A model generated the notes under the pieces. That model worked only from the letters and a program-made list of their open reading frames with translations, had not been told where the DNA came from and searched no databases. DNA of 64,000 bases from Crenothrix sp. D3 (GTDB taxonomy: Bacteria > Pseudomonadota > Gammaproteobacteria > Methylococcales > Methylomonadaceae): NCBI GenBank assembly GCA_002134785.1, contig MBQZ01000029.1:1-64000 (forward strand), in the 5' to 3' direction. Of the stretch, positions 49,502 to 58,266 are shown in pieces. Every line of letters starts with the position of its first letter. The first letter of the stretch is position 1. The position numbers and the translations under genes were made by a program.

Positions 49502-49570
49502 CCTGATTAGCAAGATTCTTCAGCTTGGCGGAGCCAAGATGCAGGACGTGGTTTACTGGTAACGGCGGCA
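49499..49570 (-). mobile_element. ~72-bp fragment of the IS1595-type transposase
   Basis: Matches 16643-16713 at about 95% (shared TACCTGATTAGCAAGATTCT, CAGCTTGGCG, TTTACTGGTAACGGCGGCA). Only this internal piece of the transposase is present, so it is a relic fused to the 74-nt repeat. Confidence 0.88.
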
Positions 49571-49586
49571 ACTGATGTAGTCGCAT

Positions 49587-50150
49587 TTAAGCATGACCAG
49601 CAGGAATAGTAAGTTGATTTATATTGATGCCAATTGAATCAGCGGCAGCAGTCCAGCGTAGGTCTACAGGGGTGTCAAATAAAATTCGTTTGCCGTAAGG
49701 GCTGTTAAGCCACGCATTCGCTAGCATTTCTTGTTCTAATTGCCCCTCACTCCAGCCTGCATAACCTAAGGCGATTAAGTACGATTCTGGGCCTTTATCA
49801 AGCGCGATGGCTTCAATGACATCACGCGAGGTGGTTAAGGAAATGGAATCGGATACAGCCAGCGTCATATCCCATTTGCTACTCGGTGTGTGTAGTACAA
49901 AACCGCGTTCTTGCTGCATAGGGCCGCCTGCGAACACGAGGGCTTGAGTCGCTTTTTCAGACGTAACAGGGATTTTCATTTGTTCAAAGACTTCGCCTAA
50001 TCTCATATTGATAGGGCGATTAATGACAATGCCTAACGCCCCTTCGTCATTGTGTTGACACAGATAAGTCACCGTATGAAAAAAATGCGGGTCAGCCAAG
50101 TTGGGCATGGCGATAATAAATTGGTTATTTAAATAAGTAACTGCAGTCAT
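49587..50150 (-). CDS. yqgE: YqgE/AlgH-family protein
   Basis: 187 residues. The signature NQFIIAMPNLADPHFFHTV and the GALGIVINRP block are those of DUF179 proteins. It lies in the common gshB-tonB-yqgE arrangement of gammaproteobacteria. The exact function is not known; a link to surface and alginate regulation has been reported in some species. Confidence 0.93.
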   Translation of the reverse strand: MTAVTYLNNQFIIAMPNLADPHFFHTVTYLCQHNDEGALGIVINRPINMRLGEVFEQMKIPVTSEKATQALVFAGGPMQQERGFVLHTPSSKWDMTLAVSDSISLTTSRDVIEAIALDKGPESYLIALGYAGWSEGQLEQEMLANAWLNSPYGKRILFDTPVDLRWTAAADSIGININQLTIPAGHA

Positions 50151-50182
50151 GTGCCTTGATATTATTAAAGTTAGGGATGGCT

Positions 50183-51328
50183 TTATTGGGTGATTAAGCC
50201 AGATTCGTCTGAGAATTTCCAGCTCCGTGTAATGACTAGCACATCAAGCTCGCTACGCAATTTTTCGGGTAAAGGTGGAAAAGGCGCACTCATGCGAACG
50301 ATATTTTTTGCTTGCTCATCCAGTTCTGGATTGCCCGAAGAATGGGTAATGCGCATATTATCAATGCTACCGTCGGCTTTAATAAACACATCCATTGTTA
50401 AGGTGGCTGAAAAACCTGCTTTAGTAGCGGCGGCAGGGTAATTATTATTACCGACACGCTCTACTTTAGTTTCCCAATCTTTTAAGTATTGTGCCGCTAC
50501 ATATTTATTGGCACTGACTTGGTTGATATTTTTAGTTTTGGTTTCCATAAAACTAGGTCGTGCTTGCCGTATACCCGTTCCCATTTCAGAAATTTGTTGT
50601 TGCAAACTAGCGGCTGTTATAACGTGATGGGGTTGTTCTGCTCGCGTATTAATAACTGAATGTTTTCTGGTCACTATTTTTTCTTTCGGTGCGTCTGGAG
50701 TCATCATTGCATTCCATTCGGCTTTTTGTTGGGCAATAATTTTCTGTTCCGCTTTATCGGGTTGACTTTTTTCAATGGGCTTTTCCTTAGGCTCAGGCTT
50801 AATTTTTTCAGGCTCAACTTTTGGAACTGGTTTTTCCTGAGGCTGAGGCTTAACTTTTTCAGGCTCAACTTTTGGAGCAGGTTTTTCCTGAGGCTGAGGC
50901 TTAACTTTTTCGGGTTCAACTTTTGGAACAGGTTGTTCCTGAGCTAAGGGTTTAATTTTTTCAAGTGCCGTTTTTGGAAGCGGTTTTATGGGTGGCGTGG
51001 ATTTAATTTTTTCCACAACTGGCATTTTTGGAACGGGCTTTACTTCTTCAAGCACCGCTGGCTTCTCTGGCTCAGGCGTATTGGTCTGCTGACTGGAGGC
51101 TAATTGATTTTCCGCTGCCAACATCTGCGCTTTGTCAGGGGCTTTTGTGATGGGTGCATTGACTAAGGTAATGTTAATGCTTTTACTGGGTTGTGCGAGT
51201 GGTACGAGTTTATGTGTCTGCATACCAACCATGATAACAAGATGCACAATGACTGCCACAACCACAGCAATCCATAATGGATTCATTGATGGCATAACGG
51301 GTGAATTGGGCAGGGTTTGAGCGGTCAT
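50183..51328 (-). CDS. tonB: Energy transducer TonB
   Basis: 381 residues from the ATG at 51328, which lies 1 base after the gshB stop; a longer ATG at 51349 would overlap it. One N-terminal membrane helix (~17-38) is followed by a Pro-Lys-Glu rich periplasmic linker with a 20-residue unit (KVEPEKVKPQPQEKP type) repeated about three times, then the C-terminal TonB domain. It couples the proton-motive force to outer-membrane receptors. Confidence 0.92.
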   Translation of the reverse strand: MTAQTLPNSPVMPSMNPLWIAVVVAVIVHLVIMVGMQTHKLVPLAQPSKSINITLVNAPITKAPDKAQMLAAENQLASSQQTNTPEPEKPAVLEEVKPVPKMPVVEKIKSTPPIKPLPKTALEKIKPLAQEQPVPKVEPEKVKPQPQEKPAPKVEPEKVKPQPQEKPVPKVEPEKIKPEPKEKPIEKSQPDKAEQKIIAQQKAEWNAMMTPDAPKEKIVTRKHSVINTRAEQPHHVITAASLQQQISEMGTGIRQARPSFMETKTKNINQVSANKYVAAQYLKDWETKVERVGNNNYPAAATKAGFSATLTMDVFIKADGSIDNMRITHSSGNPELDEQAKNIVRMSAPFPPLPEKLRSELDVLVITRSWKFSDESGLITQ

Positions 51329-51329
51329 A

Positions 51330-52277
51330 TTAGCGAATCGCTTGCTCAATATGATCCATTAATAGACCACAAATATTCAATCCAAACTGCGTATCCAACT
51401 CCACCGCGCACGTTGGGCTAGTGACATTAATTTCTGTTAGCGTGTCACCGATGACATCTAAGCCAACAAAAACCAAGCCTTTTTCGCGTAACGTCGCACC
51501 AACTTCATTGGCAATCCAACAGTCTCTATCAGTTAAGGGACGACCTTCTGCGCGTCCACCTGCGGCTAAATTGCCACGCGTTTCACCTTGTGCTGGAATA
51601 CGCGCCAAACAGTAAGGCACAGGTTCGCCATTGACCATCAAAATACGTTTATCGCCGTCCTTAATTTGCGGTAAATATTTTTGCGCCATGATATAGCGGC
51701 TATTGTATTCCGTCATCGTTTCTAAAATGACGCTGAGATTAGGATCATTCTGACGCAAATGAAAAATAGATGTGCCGCCCATACCATCTAGCGGTTTTAA
51801 AATAATTTCCCCTTGTTCAGTTAAAAAATCTCTAATCCGTTTTGGCTCTCTAGTGACTAAGGTTTCCGCACAACATTGTGGAAACCACGCAGTAAATAAT
51901 TTTTCATTAGCATCACGCAGAGATTGCGGCTTATTAACGACATAAGCTCCCATACTTTCGGCGCGTTCGAGTAAATAAGTCGCGTAAATAAATTCTTGAT
52001 TAAACGGCGGGTCTTTACGCATCAGAATGACCTGCAATGTGTGCAACGGAATATCCTGTTCATCAATGAACTGATACCACTGCTTAGCATCCCGCTGGAC
52101 TTTTAACGTGCGTGTACGCGCATAAGCAATACCATTTCTGAGAAATAAATCGTTTAACTCCATGTAATGCAGTTCCCAGCCGCGTGCTTGGGCTTCCAGT
52201 AACATAGCAAAGCTGGTGTCTTTTTTTATATTGATATGGGCTATAGAGTCCATAACCATACCGAGTTTAATAGGCAT
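51330..52277 (-). CDS. gshB: Glutathione synthetase
   Basis: 315 residues, the bacterial length. Joins gamma-glutamylcysteine and glycine using ATP. The ATP-grasp core shows LKPLDGMGGTSIFHL, RYIMAQKYLPQI and INVTSPTCAVELD. It is first in a run with tonB and yqgE. Confidence 0.96.
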   Translation of the reverse strand: MPIKLGMVMDSIAHINIKKDTSFAMLLEAQARGWELHYMELNDLFLRNGIAYARTRTLKVQRDAKQWYQFIDEQDIPLHTLQVILMRKDPPFNQEFIYATYLLERAESMGAYVVNKPQSLRDANEKLFTAWFPQCCAETLVTREPKRIRDFLTEQGEIILKPLDGMGGTSIFHLRQNDPNLSVILETMTEYNSRYIMAQKYLPQIKDGDKRILMVNGEPVPYCLARIPAQGETRGNLAAGGRAEGRPLTDRDCWIANEVGATLREKGLVFVGLDVIGDTLTEINVTSPTCAVELDTQFGLNICGLLMDHIEQAIR

Positions 52278-52531
52278 TAGAGTTCCGATGGTGTTGGCAG
52301 TGTAGTATTAACGTGCTTTGGGCTGTCAGGCTGACCATTTTAATGGAATTGTTAAAATTTGACAGTTTCGTTTACAGAGGATGCGATTAAATAAATCACC
52401 CTCTTTTTATCGATTGGCGATTTTGGCAACTGAATATGCGTAGACTCAGATTGAAACGTTTACTTTAACACGTTTTTTTGGTATAAAGTTTGGCTAAATT
52501 TTGAATCTAGGCACACTAAAAGAGGTTAATC

Positions 52532-52768
52532 ATGTCCAGAGTATGTGAAATAACAGGCAAACGTCCTGTTACAGGTAACAACGTATCACACGCAAACAAC
52601 AGAACTAAAAGACGTTTCCTTCCTAATTTGCAACACCACCGTTTTTGGGTGGAAAGCGAAAATCGTTGGGTACGTCTGCGCGTTTCAACTAAAGCAATGC
52701 GTATCATTGATAAAAACGGCATAGACGCAGTATTAGCGGATTTGCGTAAAAGCGGTCAAAAGGTCTAA
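52532..52768 (+). CDS. rpmB: 50S ribosomal protein L28
   Basis: 78 residues, the gammaproteobacterial length, starting [19 protein letters not shown], which is the standard L28 signature. A good AAGAGG ribosome site precedes it. It is 12 bases from rpmG, the usual order. Confidence 0.97.
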   Translation: MSRVCEITGKRPVTGNNVSHANNRTKRRFLPNLQHHRFWVESENRWVRLRVSTKAMRIIDKNGIDAVLADLRKSGQKV

Positions 52769-52780
52769 GGGGATAACATC

Positions 52781-52936
52781 ATGCGCGATAAAATTAAATT
52801 GATCTCTAGCGAAGGCACAGGTCATTTTTACACCACGACTAAAAACAAAAAAACCATGCCTACAAAAATGGAAATCAAAAAATTTGATCCCGTTGTTCGT
52901 AAGCACGTTATTTATAAAGAAGCTAAAATCAAGTAA
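52781..52936 (+). CDS. rpmG: 50S ribosomal protein L33
   Basis: 51 residues ([20 protein letters not shown] ... [15 protein letters not shown]). It lacks the zinc-binding cysteines of the C+ form, so it is the C- type usual in proteobacteria. An AAGGGGAT ribosome site lies before the ATG. It is co-transcribed with rpmB and ends before a strong terminator. Confidence 0.95.
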   Translation: MRDKIKLISSEGTGHFYTTTKNKKTMPTKMEIKKFDPVVRKHVIYKEAKIK

Positions 52937-52966
52937 TCCTCTGGATAAACCTTTTTTCGGTTGCTT

Positions 52967-53003
52967 AAAAAAAGCCACAGTTTTTGACTGTGGCTTTTTT
53001 TTT
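52967..53003 (+). terminator. Intrinsic terminator of rpmB-rpmG
   Basis: A GCCACAG / CTGTGGC stem extended by A/T pairs, with the loop TTTTTGA and a run of nine T's. It is a textbook Rho-independent terminator. Confidence 0.95.
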
Positions 53004-53120
53004 GGATTTGAATGTGCGAATGGTTCGTAAATAAGTAGGTCGGAATAAGCCTTATTTCGACCTACAGATTATCAACCACAAACAGGATAATTTTCTACTT
53101 GTGATTGATTTGGAGAGATC

Positions 53121-53252
53121 ATAGAGCTAACGTACAATAAAATGATGCCGTTCGTGGTGAGCCTGTCGAACCACATTCACACTTCGACTGTTCGACAAGC
53201 TCACAGCTCAGTGCGAACGGTTTTGTAATCATTTTATTGACGGTTGGCTATA
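53121..53252. repeat. MITE-like nested palindrome, copy 1
   Basis: Outer inverted ends AGCTAACGTACAATAAAATGAT and the complement ATCATTTTATTGACGGTTGGCT are imperfect reverse complements. They flank CCGTTCGTGGTGAGCCTGTC and GACAAGCTCACAGCTCAGTG. No ORF. It lies downstream of the chagasin-like gene. Confidence 0.8.
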
Positions 53253-53328
53253 CCTACGCGGCTAGAGAATTTCGTAAAAATTGTTTTTTTTCCACGCGGT
53301 ACACCACGCGAGAAAACAAGAAAAACGC

Positions 53329-53736
53329 TTATTTTGCCTCAATTTGCACAGGTACACTGAACGCATCAACAATTGAAGCATCTCCTTCCCACGGTCGCCA
53401 CTGTTTCAACTTGAGTGTTGTCGTCCCTGATTTTTTTGCCACAAACGTAAACGTGCGTTTACCTCCACCACCAACAAGAACTTCGCCTTGCTGATTAGGC
53501 GGTGCATCGCTCATATAATCGCTACTTTGCAACGCCAATAACTCCGTTTGCCCATCAATCGCCCATACATAGCCCGTGGAGGGGTTCTCATTAAGACGAA
53601 TTACAAAACTTTTACCAACCGAAGTATTCAACGTTTTATCCTTGTCGGTCAACATAACAGATTTTTCTGGTGACATGGTTTTTGTAAATCCACAAGCGGT
53701 TAATAACAACGTAACGAATAATAGCAATAAACGCAT
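53329..53736 (-). CDS. Chagasin-family (I42) cysteine-protease inhibitor, lipoprotein
   Basis: 135 residues. A lipoprotein signal with lipobox LLTAC (C15) directs it to the membrane. The three chagasin contact loops are present: NPSTGYVW (51-58), GGGGKRTF (89-96) and RPWE (114-117). The family inhibits papain-like peptidases. It is bracketed by two MITE-like copies. Confidence 0.92.
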   Translation of the reverse strand: MRLLLLFVTLLLTACGFTKTMSPEKSVMLTDKDKTLNTSVGKSFVIRLNENPSTGYVWAIDGQTELLALQSSDYMSDAPPNQQGEVLVGGGGKRTFTFVAKKSGTTTLKLKQWRPWEGDASIVDAFSVPVQIEAK

Positions 53737-53819
53737 AATAAATAGTCCAAAATTTTAAATCGGTATTATCGCTTAAAATTTCTATTGATAGTTGTGTAAT
53801 CCGCATTCCGCAAGCTCCA

Positions 53820-53935
53820 TATAGCTAACAGCCAATAAAATGATTAAAAAACCGTTCGCGCTGAGCCTGTCGAAGCGTGAATGTGGTTCGACAAGCTCAC
53901 CACGAACGTTATCATTTTATTGTGCGTTAGCTCTA
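53820..53935. repeat. MITE-like nested palindrome, copy 2
   Basis: The ends ATAGCTAACAGCCAATAAAA and the complementary TTTTATTGTGCGTTAGCTCT flank CCGTTCGCGCTGAGCCTGTC and GACAAGCTCACCACGAACG. Same family as 53121-53252. It sits upstream of the chagasin-like gene. Confidence 0.8.
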
Positions 53936-54283
53936 CTAAAAATGGCACATTTATTACCTTACAATTGAGTACACGTTACACCATTTGAAATCTCATTAGA
54001 CTGTACCAGAAGGCGTTGCACTGCCTTTATTTACAGTGGTTGTAAAAAATACATTCGAGAATAAGGCAATGCCTCACAGATTGCAGAATGTTCGCCAAAA
54101 ACTTACAATTAGGTATTGTTAGTATTCATTTTATACCCCAAAAAACCCCATTCGGGGTCATAACTCAAACGATGCCTTAGCACATACCATCTATGTTGCA
54201 AGCCTTGTTACGTTTAATTTTGTATTTTTGTAGTGAGAACGACACTCTCATTATACATAAATACACTTTAAAGAGGCTATATC
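53936..54283. other. Non-coding interval before the KfrA-like gene
   Basis: Contains short inverted repeats such as ACCCCAAAAAACCCC with GGGGT around 54132-54160 and presumably the promoter of the next gene. No other gene seen. Confidence 0.5.
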
Positions 54284-54697
54284 ATGAAAAATCGAATTTT
54301 TGAAATCTGCAATCAATTGGTAGAAAAAGGCATCAAACCAACCCTAATAACCGTAAGAACCGAATTAGGCGGAGGGAGCTTTTCAACAATTAATCCTTTA
54401 TTACAACAATGGAAAGAAGAAAGAAAAATCAACGGGTCTCACACAAGCGTTGATTTACGCTATGAATTAGCGAGTATCAATAGTAAAGCAATGGAAATGA
54501 TGTTGAAGGTCTCTAGCGACCATTGCGATAAAATTAAAAAAGAGCAAGCAGATGAATTATTGGAATTACGCAAATACAAAACTCAAGCCGATATATCTAT
54601 CACTAAATTACGCAAGGAGTTGGACAAAGTAAAAAAGGAAAAACGGTCAGCAGGTAAACCATTCAATCCCATAGAGTGGTTATTAAGACCCTATTAA
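54284..54697 (+). CDS. KfrA_N-type DNA-binding protein, short form
   Basis: 137 residues. The N-terminal helix-turn-helix reads IFEICNQLVEKGIKPTLITV followed by RTELGGGSFSTINPLLQQWK, the pattern of the plasmid KfrA N-terminal domain. A coiled coil follows (~residues 85-125). Full KfrA proteins are much longer, so this is a compact version. A good AAAGAGG ribosome site is present. It stands alone; a regulatory role is likely. Confidence 0.8.
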   Translation: MKNRIFEICNQLVEKGIKPTLITVRTELGGGSFSTINPLLQQWKEERKINGSHTSVDLRYELASINSKAMEMMLKVSSDHCDKIKKEQADELLELRKYKTQADISITKLRKELDKVKKEKRSAGKPFNPIEWLLRPY

Positions 54698-55114
54698 GGC
54701 TTCAGATAAAGAAACCGTGCATATCGGATTATCAATGTAGCGTCCGACTATAAACATTGCACAAAAAAAACCTCGGTTGCAAACACAATCGAGGCTTTTT
54801 TATTAACACCATCAGCAATCATGACTTCAGTATTAAGCCAGCAACAGAGGTAGCGTTTTGTAACGCGGTGCGGGTGACTTTTGCAGATCTAAGATACTCA
54901 TTTCAATAGTGTTAGAGCCATAGAATATACCGATGATAGGAGGCACATCATCATTCACGTCAACAACGCAAACGAGCGCGTTCGTATCTCAGTACGTCTT
55001 ATCGCGTTAAGGCAGTGGCACAATGGTTGCGTGAAAAATAGCGTGTATAGGTTGCCAAAAGGTGACAACCCAACGTACATGGTTTTGAGTGATTGCTTAT
55101 CACTTATAAATCAA
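54698..55114. other. Non-coding interval with a terminator
   Basis: Holds a terminator listed separately, then apparent degenerate coding sequence around 54940-55060 with no intact frame. I see no gene. Confidence 0.5.
54763..54803 (+). terminator. Intrinsic terminator after the KfrA-like gene
   Basis: CCTCGGTTG/CAATCGAGG hairpin (one mismatch or wobble) bordered by A-run on the left and GCTTTTTTATT on the right. Typical Rho-independent type and may work in both directions. Confidence 0.85.
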
Positions 55115-55939
55115 TCAACTGAGATAATGATTGTAATTAAGTGCGCCGTTACTTGCCGCGCATTCGCCCCAGATTGCACCTCGCAAATGCGCGTGTGCAG
55201 TTTCGTTAGAATCGCCGCTACGCAATACAGGGCCCATTGGATTATAAACACTGATATAACAATCCACACATTCCACTAATCCATCGTCGCCAGAACGTTC
55301 AAGCTGATCGCGATAGTCACTCATAACAATCAATGCCTCAGCCAAATAAGTGGCGATAAGCGCGGATGTTACGACTGGCATTGGCACACCTGTTACGGGT
55401 GTACGCGAAGCAGTGAGAAAACGCTTTGCCAACACACCATGTAACTGATCAATAATACGGTCTGGGCCAATGTTGATGCGCTTGGGCAGTAACTGCGTAT
55501 CGCCCGCAAACTTTTTGATATGTTCGTAGAGTCTTATTGCCAACGCATCATTATGTTGCGCCATAATGCGCGAATAAATAGACGACTGATAGTGTTCATC
55601 AAATCCAAGATTACAAAAATGCGCGGCATCCATCTGTGAAAAGTCGCTAGAATTTTGATAAACCAGCCCCGTCGCTTTTTTATCAAAAGCGCGGTGTTCA
55701 ATTCTACTGGATTTAAAACCAACACCAATTTGGTGAGTAGCAATGGGTTTTACTATATCTGCGGGGTTAGTTTTACCGCCATCAAGGTCATCAATGCGTT
55801 TGCACAAAGCTGACACGCTAAATAGAAAATAAAAAAAATGTGTTAGACGGCTATGCGCGTGATTAACCAAACGCTGACCTAATGGGCCCGCAAAATTAAC
55901 CGCCGTCGGGGAAATTTCATCATGTTTACGTTTACCCAT
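55115..55939 (-). CDS. Protein of unknown function, 274 residues
   Basis: A full-length frame with a good AAGAGAGG ribosome site seven bases before the ATG. I recognise no family. Visible features are an aromatic stretch THFFYFLFSVSALCKRIDD, a helical middle and a distinctive C-terminus with SGDSNETAHAHLRGAIWGEC. It has no signal peptide or clear membrane helix. No operon partner on either side. Confidence 0.65.
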   Translation of the reverse strand: MGKRKHDEISPTAVNFAGPLGQRLVNHAHSRLTHFFYFLFSVSALCKRIDDLDGGKTNPADIVKPIATHQIGVGFKSSRIEHRAFDKKATGLVYQNSSDFSQMDAAHFCNLGFDEHYQSSIYSRIMAQHNDALAIRLYEHIKKFAGDTQLLPKRINIGPDRIIDQLHGVLAKRFLTASRTPVTGVPMPVVTSALIATYLAEALIVMSDYRDQLERSGDDGLVECVDCYISVYNPMGPVLRSGDSNETAHAHLRGAIWGECAASNGALNYNHYLS

Positions 55940-56432
55940 TTTCGCCTCTCTTAAAAAGCTTGTGGTTATTTAAATAGAGTAATAATAAATGGTAGCAATT
56001 AAAACCAACCACCATTAATTGCCTATTTTTACGGTTTGCGTAAAACAATTACGCTAAACCTTCGATGGGTAATTTACCACCGAGTTTGATACGTTCAATG
56101 AAACACGCAATATTCCGCGCTATAACAACATTTGCATATTCTCCTTGCAGCTAAAGCTCCTTTCGGTAATATGCGATAAAAAGTATAACACTACCCATAT
56201 TTTTAACTTAAAAAACACCATGATTTCTTATTTCCAAGCTGTAGCTGTGGAAAGAGACATATTGGGATATTTGCTATCGAATGTATTCATCTGAGTAATT
56301 TATAGTTGCGTAGCCCGTGTGGAGCGCGGAGAAACACAGGGAATAGTGATATTCATCACGATTAAACATCAAGCAGAGCTTGAAGGTAGGCATTCCCAAG
56401 CTGAGCTTGGGAACGAGAAACTATTCCATTAA
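55940..56432. other. Non-coding interval with a repeat and a duplicated gene start
   Basis: 56393-56413 is a 21-nt palindrome TTCCCAAGCT/AGCTTGGGAA of the widespread type. 56263-56301 repeats 57538-57577 with one or two mismatches; that copy includes the ATG and first codons of the small gene at 57350-57565, and here reads on only a few codons. The rest shows no gene. Confidence 0.7.
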
Positions 56433-57155
56433 TCAACGTGAAAGAGGGAGTGGAAATGCCAAAATCTGTCGCTGATAAATCTCAGAGACTTCAGAAAAAG
56501 GTTGATGCGCACGCGTGTAAAGTATCGCCTGATGCTGGAATAGCGCGTCGGGAATCTCAAGTTCGCGACGTGTTTTAGTCGGTCGTTTATGAGGCGCACG
56601 CTCCCAACCGTCAGGTAGTGGCATCCATAATTGCTTGACGGCAAATGTTTGGCGATACGGCCCCAGTGATTCGACCACCTTTCCAAATGGTGTTTCGGTG
56701 GTTTCCAGCAGTCGATTCATTTCGGGTGTTAATCGACTTGGTACATACCAGTTCTCTGCTTCTGAAAGAACATAACTCCCGCATCGAAGTTGAACGTTTC
56801 GATATTTCACCTCATCTTGACTCGTAATCATGAGATGCTGACGCTGTTCTTCCGTAGGTGTTTTATTATTCACTGTGATTAAGTGTGCAACTATCTTGGG
56901 TTCTTTAGCAAGTTGATGGTCACGACACCAATTTTCTAAGCTTCGTGTCGCACTGCGACTGCCAAGAATTTCCGTGTTCAAGGTTTGAATCAACGCCAAT
57001 GCTTCAAGCCGCGCCAAAAACGTATCAGGCCAGCGTGGTTGCTCTTGAGCGTGAGCGGGTATCAGCGCAATCAACCCAGCAACAACGATGATCCTTCTGA
57101 AATAGCTATGCAAATTGCTACCAATAGCTAGTCTGATTTGATGCACTTGTATCAT
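56433..57155 (-). CDS. Secreted protein with UbiC/chorismate-lyase-like pattern
   Basis: 240 residues. An N-terminal hydrophobic segment (~20-36) ending in AHAQ suggests export. After it, VKYRNVQLRCGSYVLSEAENWYVPSRL and NRLLETTETPFGKVVESL follow the order seen in UbiC-type chorismate lyases and their relatives. Cytoplasmic UbiC makes 4-hydroxybenzoate; an exported relative probably has another role. The fold assignment is inferred from pattern only. Confidence 0.6.
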   Translation of the reverse strand: MIQVHQIRLAIGSNLHSYFRRIIVVAGLIALIPAHAQEQPRWPDTFLARLEALALIQTLNTEILGSRSATRSLENWCRDHQLAKEPKIVAHLITVNNKTPTEEQRQHLMITSQDEVKYRNVQLRCGSYVLSEAENWYVPSRLTPEMNRLLETTETPFGKVVESLGPYRQTFAVKQLWMPLPDGWERAPHKRPTKTRRELEIPDALFQHQAILYTRAHQPFSEVSEIYQRQILAFPLPLSR

Positions 57156-57349
57156 GATGTTCTCTTTGTTGTTTTAAGAATCGTAGATACCATCTCTCCA
57201 AATCAATCACAAGCGGTTTGTTATACCGTTTGTGGTTGATAGTAGGGTAGGGTAAAATTAGTTACGCGCTTGGTTTTCAATTTCCAAATTGGGAGACTCG
57301 ATAGCGAAGCTCTAGTTTCACGAACAGAAAAAAGTTAATCGTTTTATCC

Positions 57350-57565
57350 CTACTCAATCTCTTTAATTTTTTCGACTAATTCCTTTTCAAGCGCATTAAA
57401 TAGTTCATCAAGGTTTTTGTATTGTGTCTTACCTTCCCAAACCATACCGCCTTCATCAAGAACTCTTACCATTGAAGAACTGCAATCATCTTGCCCCAAT
57501 TCAATCCAGCCATAGTTCTCTATCCAGTTGGTTATATTGGGATATTTACTATCGAATGTATTCAT
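57350..57565 (-). CDS. Small acidic protein of unknown function
   Basis: 71 residues from the ATG at 57565 (MNTFDSKYPNITNWIENYGW...). Acidic, with tryptophans near the start and a helical C-terminus LFNALEKELVEKIKEIE. It looks like immunity or adaptor proteins, but I do not recognise a family. Its first 13 codons recur at 56263-56301. A longer start at 57652 runs through repeat sequence and is not preferred. Confidence 0.65.
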   Translation of the reverse strand: MNTFDSKYPNITNWIENYGWIELGQDDCSSSMVRVLDEGGMVWEGKTQYKNLDELFNALEKELVEKIKEIE

Positions 57566-57593
57566 CTGAGTAATTTCATTTAAATTGTAGTCG

Positions 57594-57678
57594 GTAGGGC
57601 GTATTAGCGATAGCGTAATACGCCGTATGATGCTCATCCACATACGGCGCAATACGGCTATCGCCTATTGCGCCTTAC
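57594..57678. repeat. Long inverted repeat with GTAGGGCGTATTAGCG-type arms
   Basis: The left arm 57594-57629 and right arm 57641-57678 are near-complementary, containing GTAATACGCCGTATG and CATACGGCGCAATACGG. The loop is ~11 nt. It lies between the two small unknown genes. Confidence 0.85.
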
Positions 57679-57681
57679 GAG

Positions 57682-58227
57682 TTAGCGAAATTGTTGCATA
57701 TAATCAGTATGAAGTTTAGAAGCACCCATAGACCAGTGCAACTCTTTTTCAACAGCACAAGCTGCCGTCAATGCTGCCGCCCATTCTGTTGAGCCTTGGC
57801 GACATTTCAACGCATTTTCGATTAATGGGCGTACCCGCATCTCATTGAGTCTGAATCGTTTGTTGGCAAGTCTAGCTAAACATTCGAAAGCCTCACAGCG
57901 AACATACTCGTCCGAGTGTTCTGCATAGTGAATGAATATATTCTCAAGCCAAGAATCACCTTCATCGTAAAGCGACGCTGTACGAAGCGCGTAAGGTAGG
58001 AGTTCAAAATCGTTCATATTCAGCAACTTTTCAACTTCGGCACGGCTATATTGCCAAGTTGTTTCTTCAAATTGAATTCCGTTATCATTCGGATAAGGTT
58101 GGCGATGGCTGTAACCTCGTACAATTTCTTCTGGGATTCCGTCTGGAAATGCAGTGCATATATATCCCTTGCGGTAGCGCACAGGGTGAAGATGTTTGCA
58201 ATCAGCGCATTGTAATCTTCTAATCAT
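57682..58227 (-). CDS. Cys-rich head plus HEAT-like protein, unknown function
   Basis: 181 residues. The first ~50 hold CADCKHLH and YICTAFPDGIPEEIVRGYSHRQPYP, a conserved metal-binding-like block of small uncharacterised proteins. The C-terminus (YVRCEAFECLARLANK, TEWAAALTAACAVEKELHW) is helical and HEAT-like. No catalytic motif is seen. It resembles immunity proteins of polymorphic toxins (speculative). Confidence 0.65.
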   Translation of the reverse strand: MIRRLQCADCKHLHPVRYRKGYICTAFPDGIPEEIVRGYSHRQPYPNDNGIQFEETTWQYSRAEVEKLLNMNDFELLPYALRTASLYDEGDSWLENIFIHYAEHSDEYVRCEAFECLARLANKRFRLNEMRVRPLIENALKCRQGSTEWAAALTAACAVEKELHWSMGASKLHTDYMQQFR

Positions 58228-58266
58228 AAATACCCCCTAAATTTACACGTCATACAGAATTACACA

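Noticed and set aside
54930-55114. Possible short gene after the KfrA-like gene
   Set aside because: No frame stays open with a start and ribosome site; it looks degenerate.
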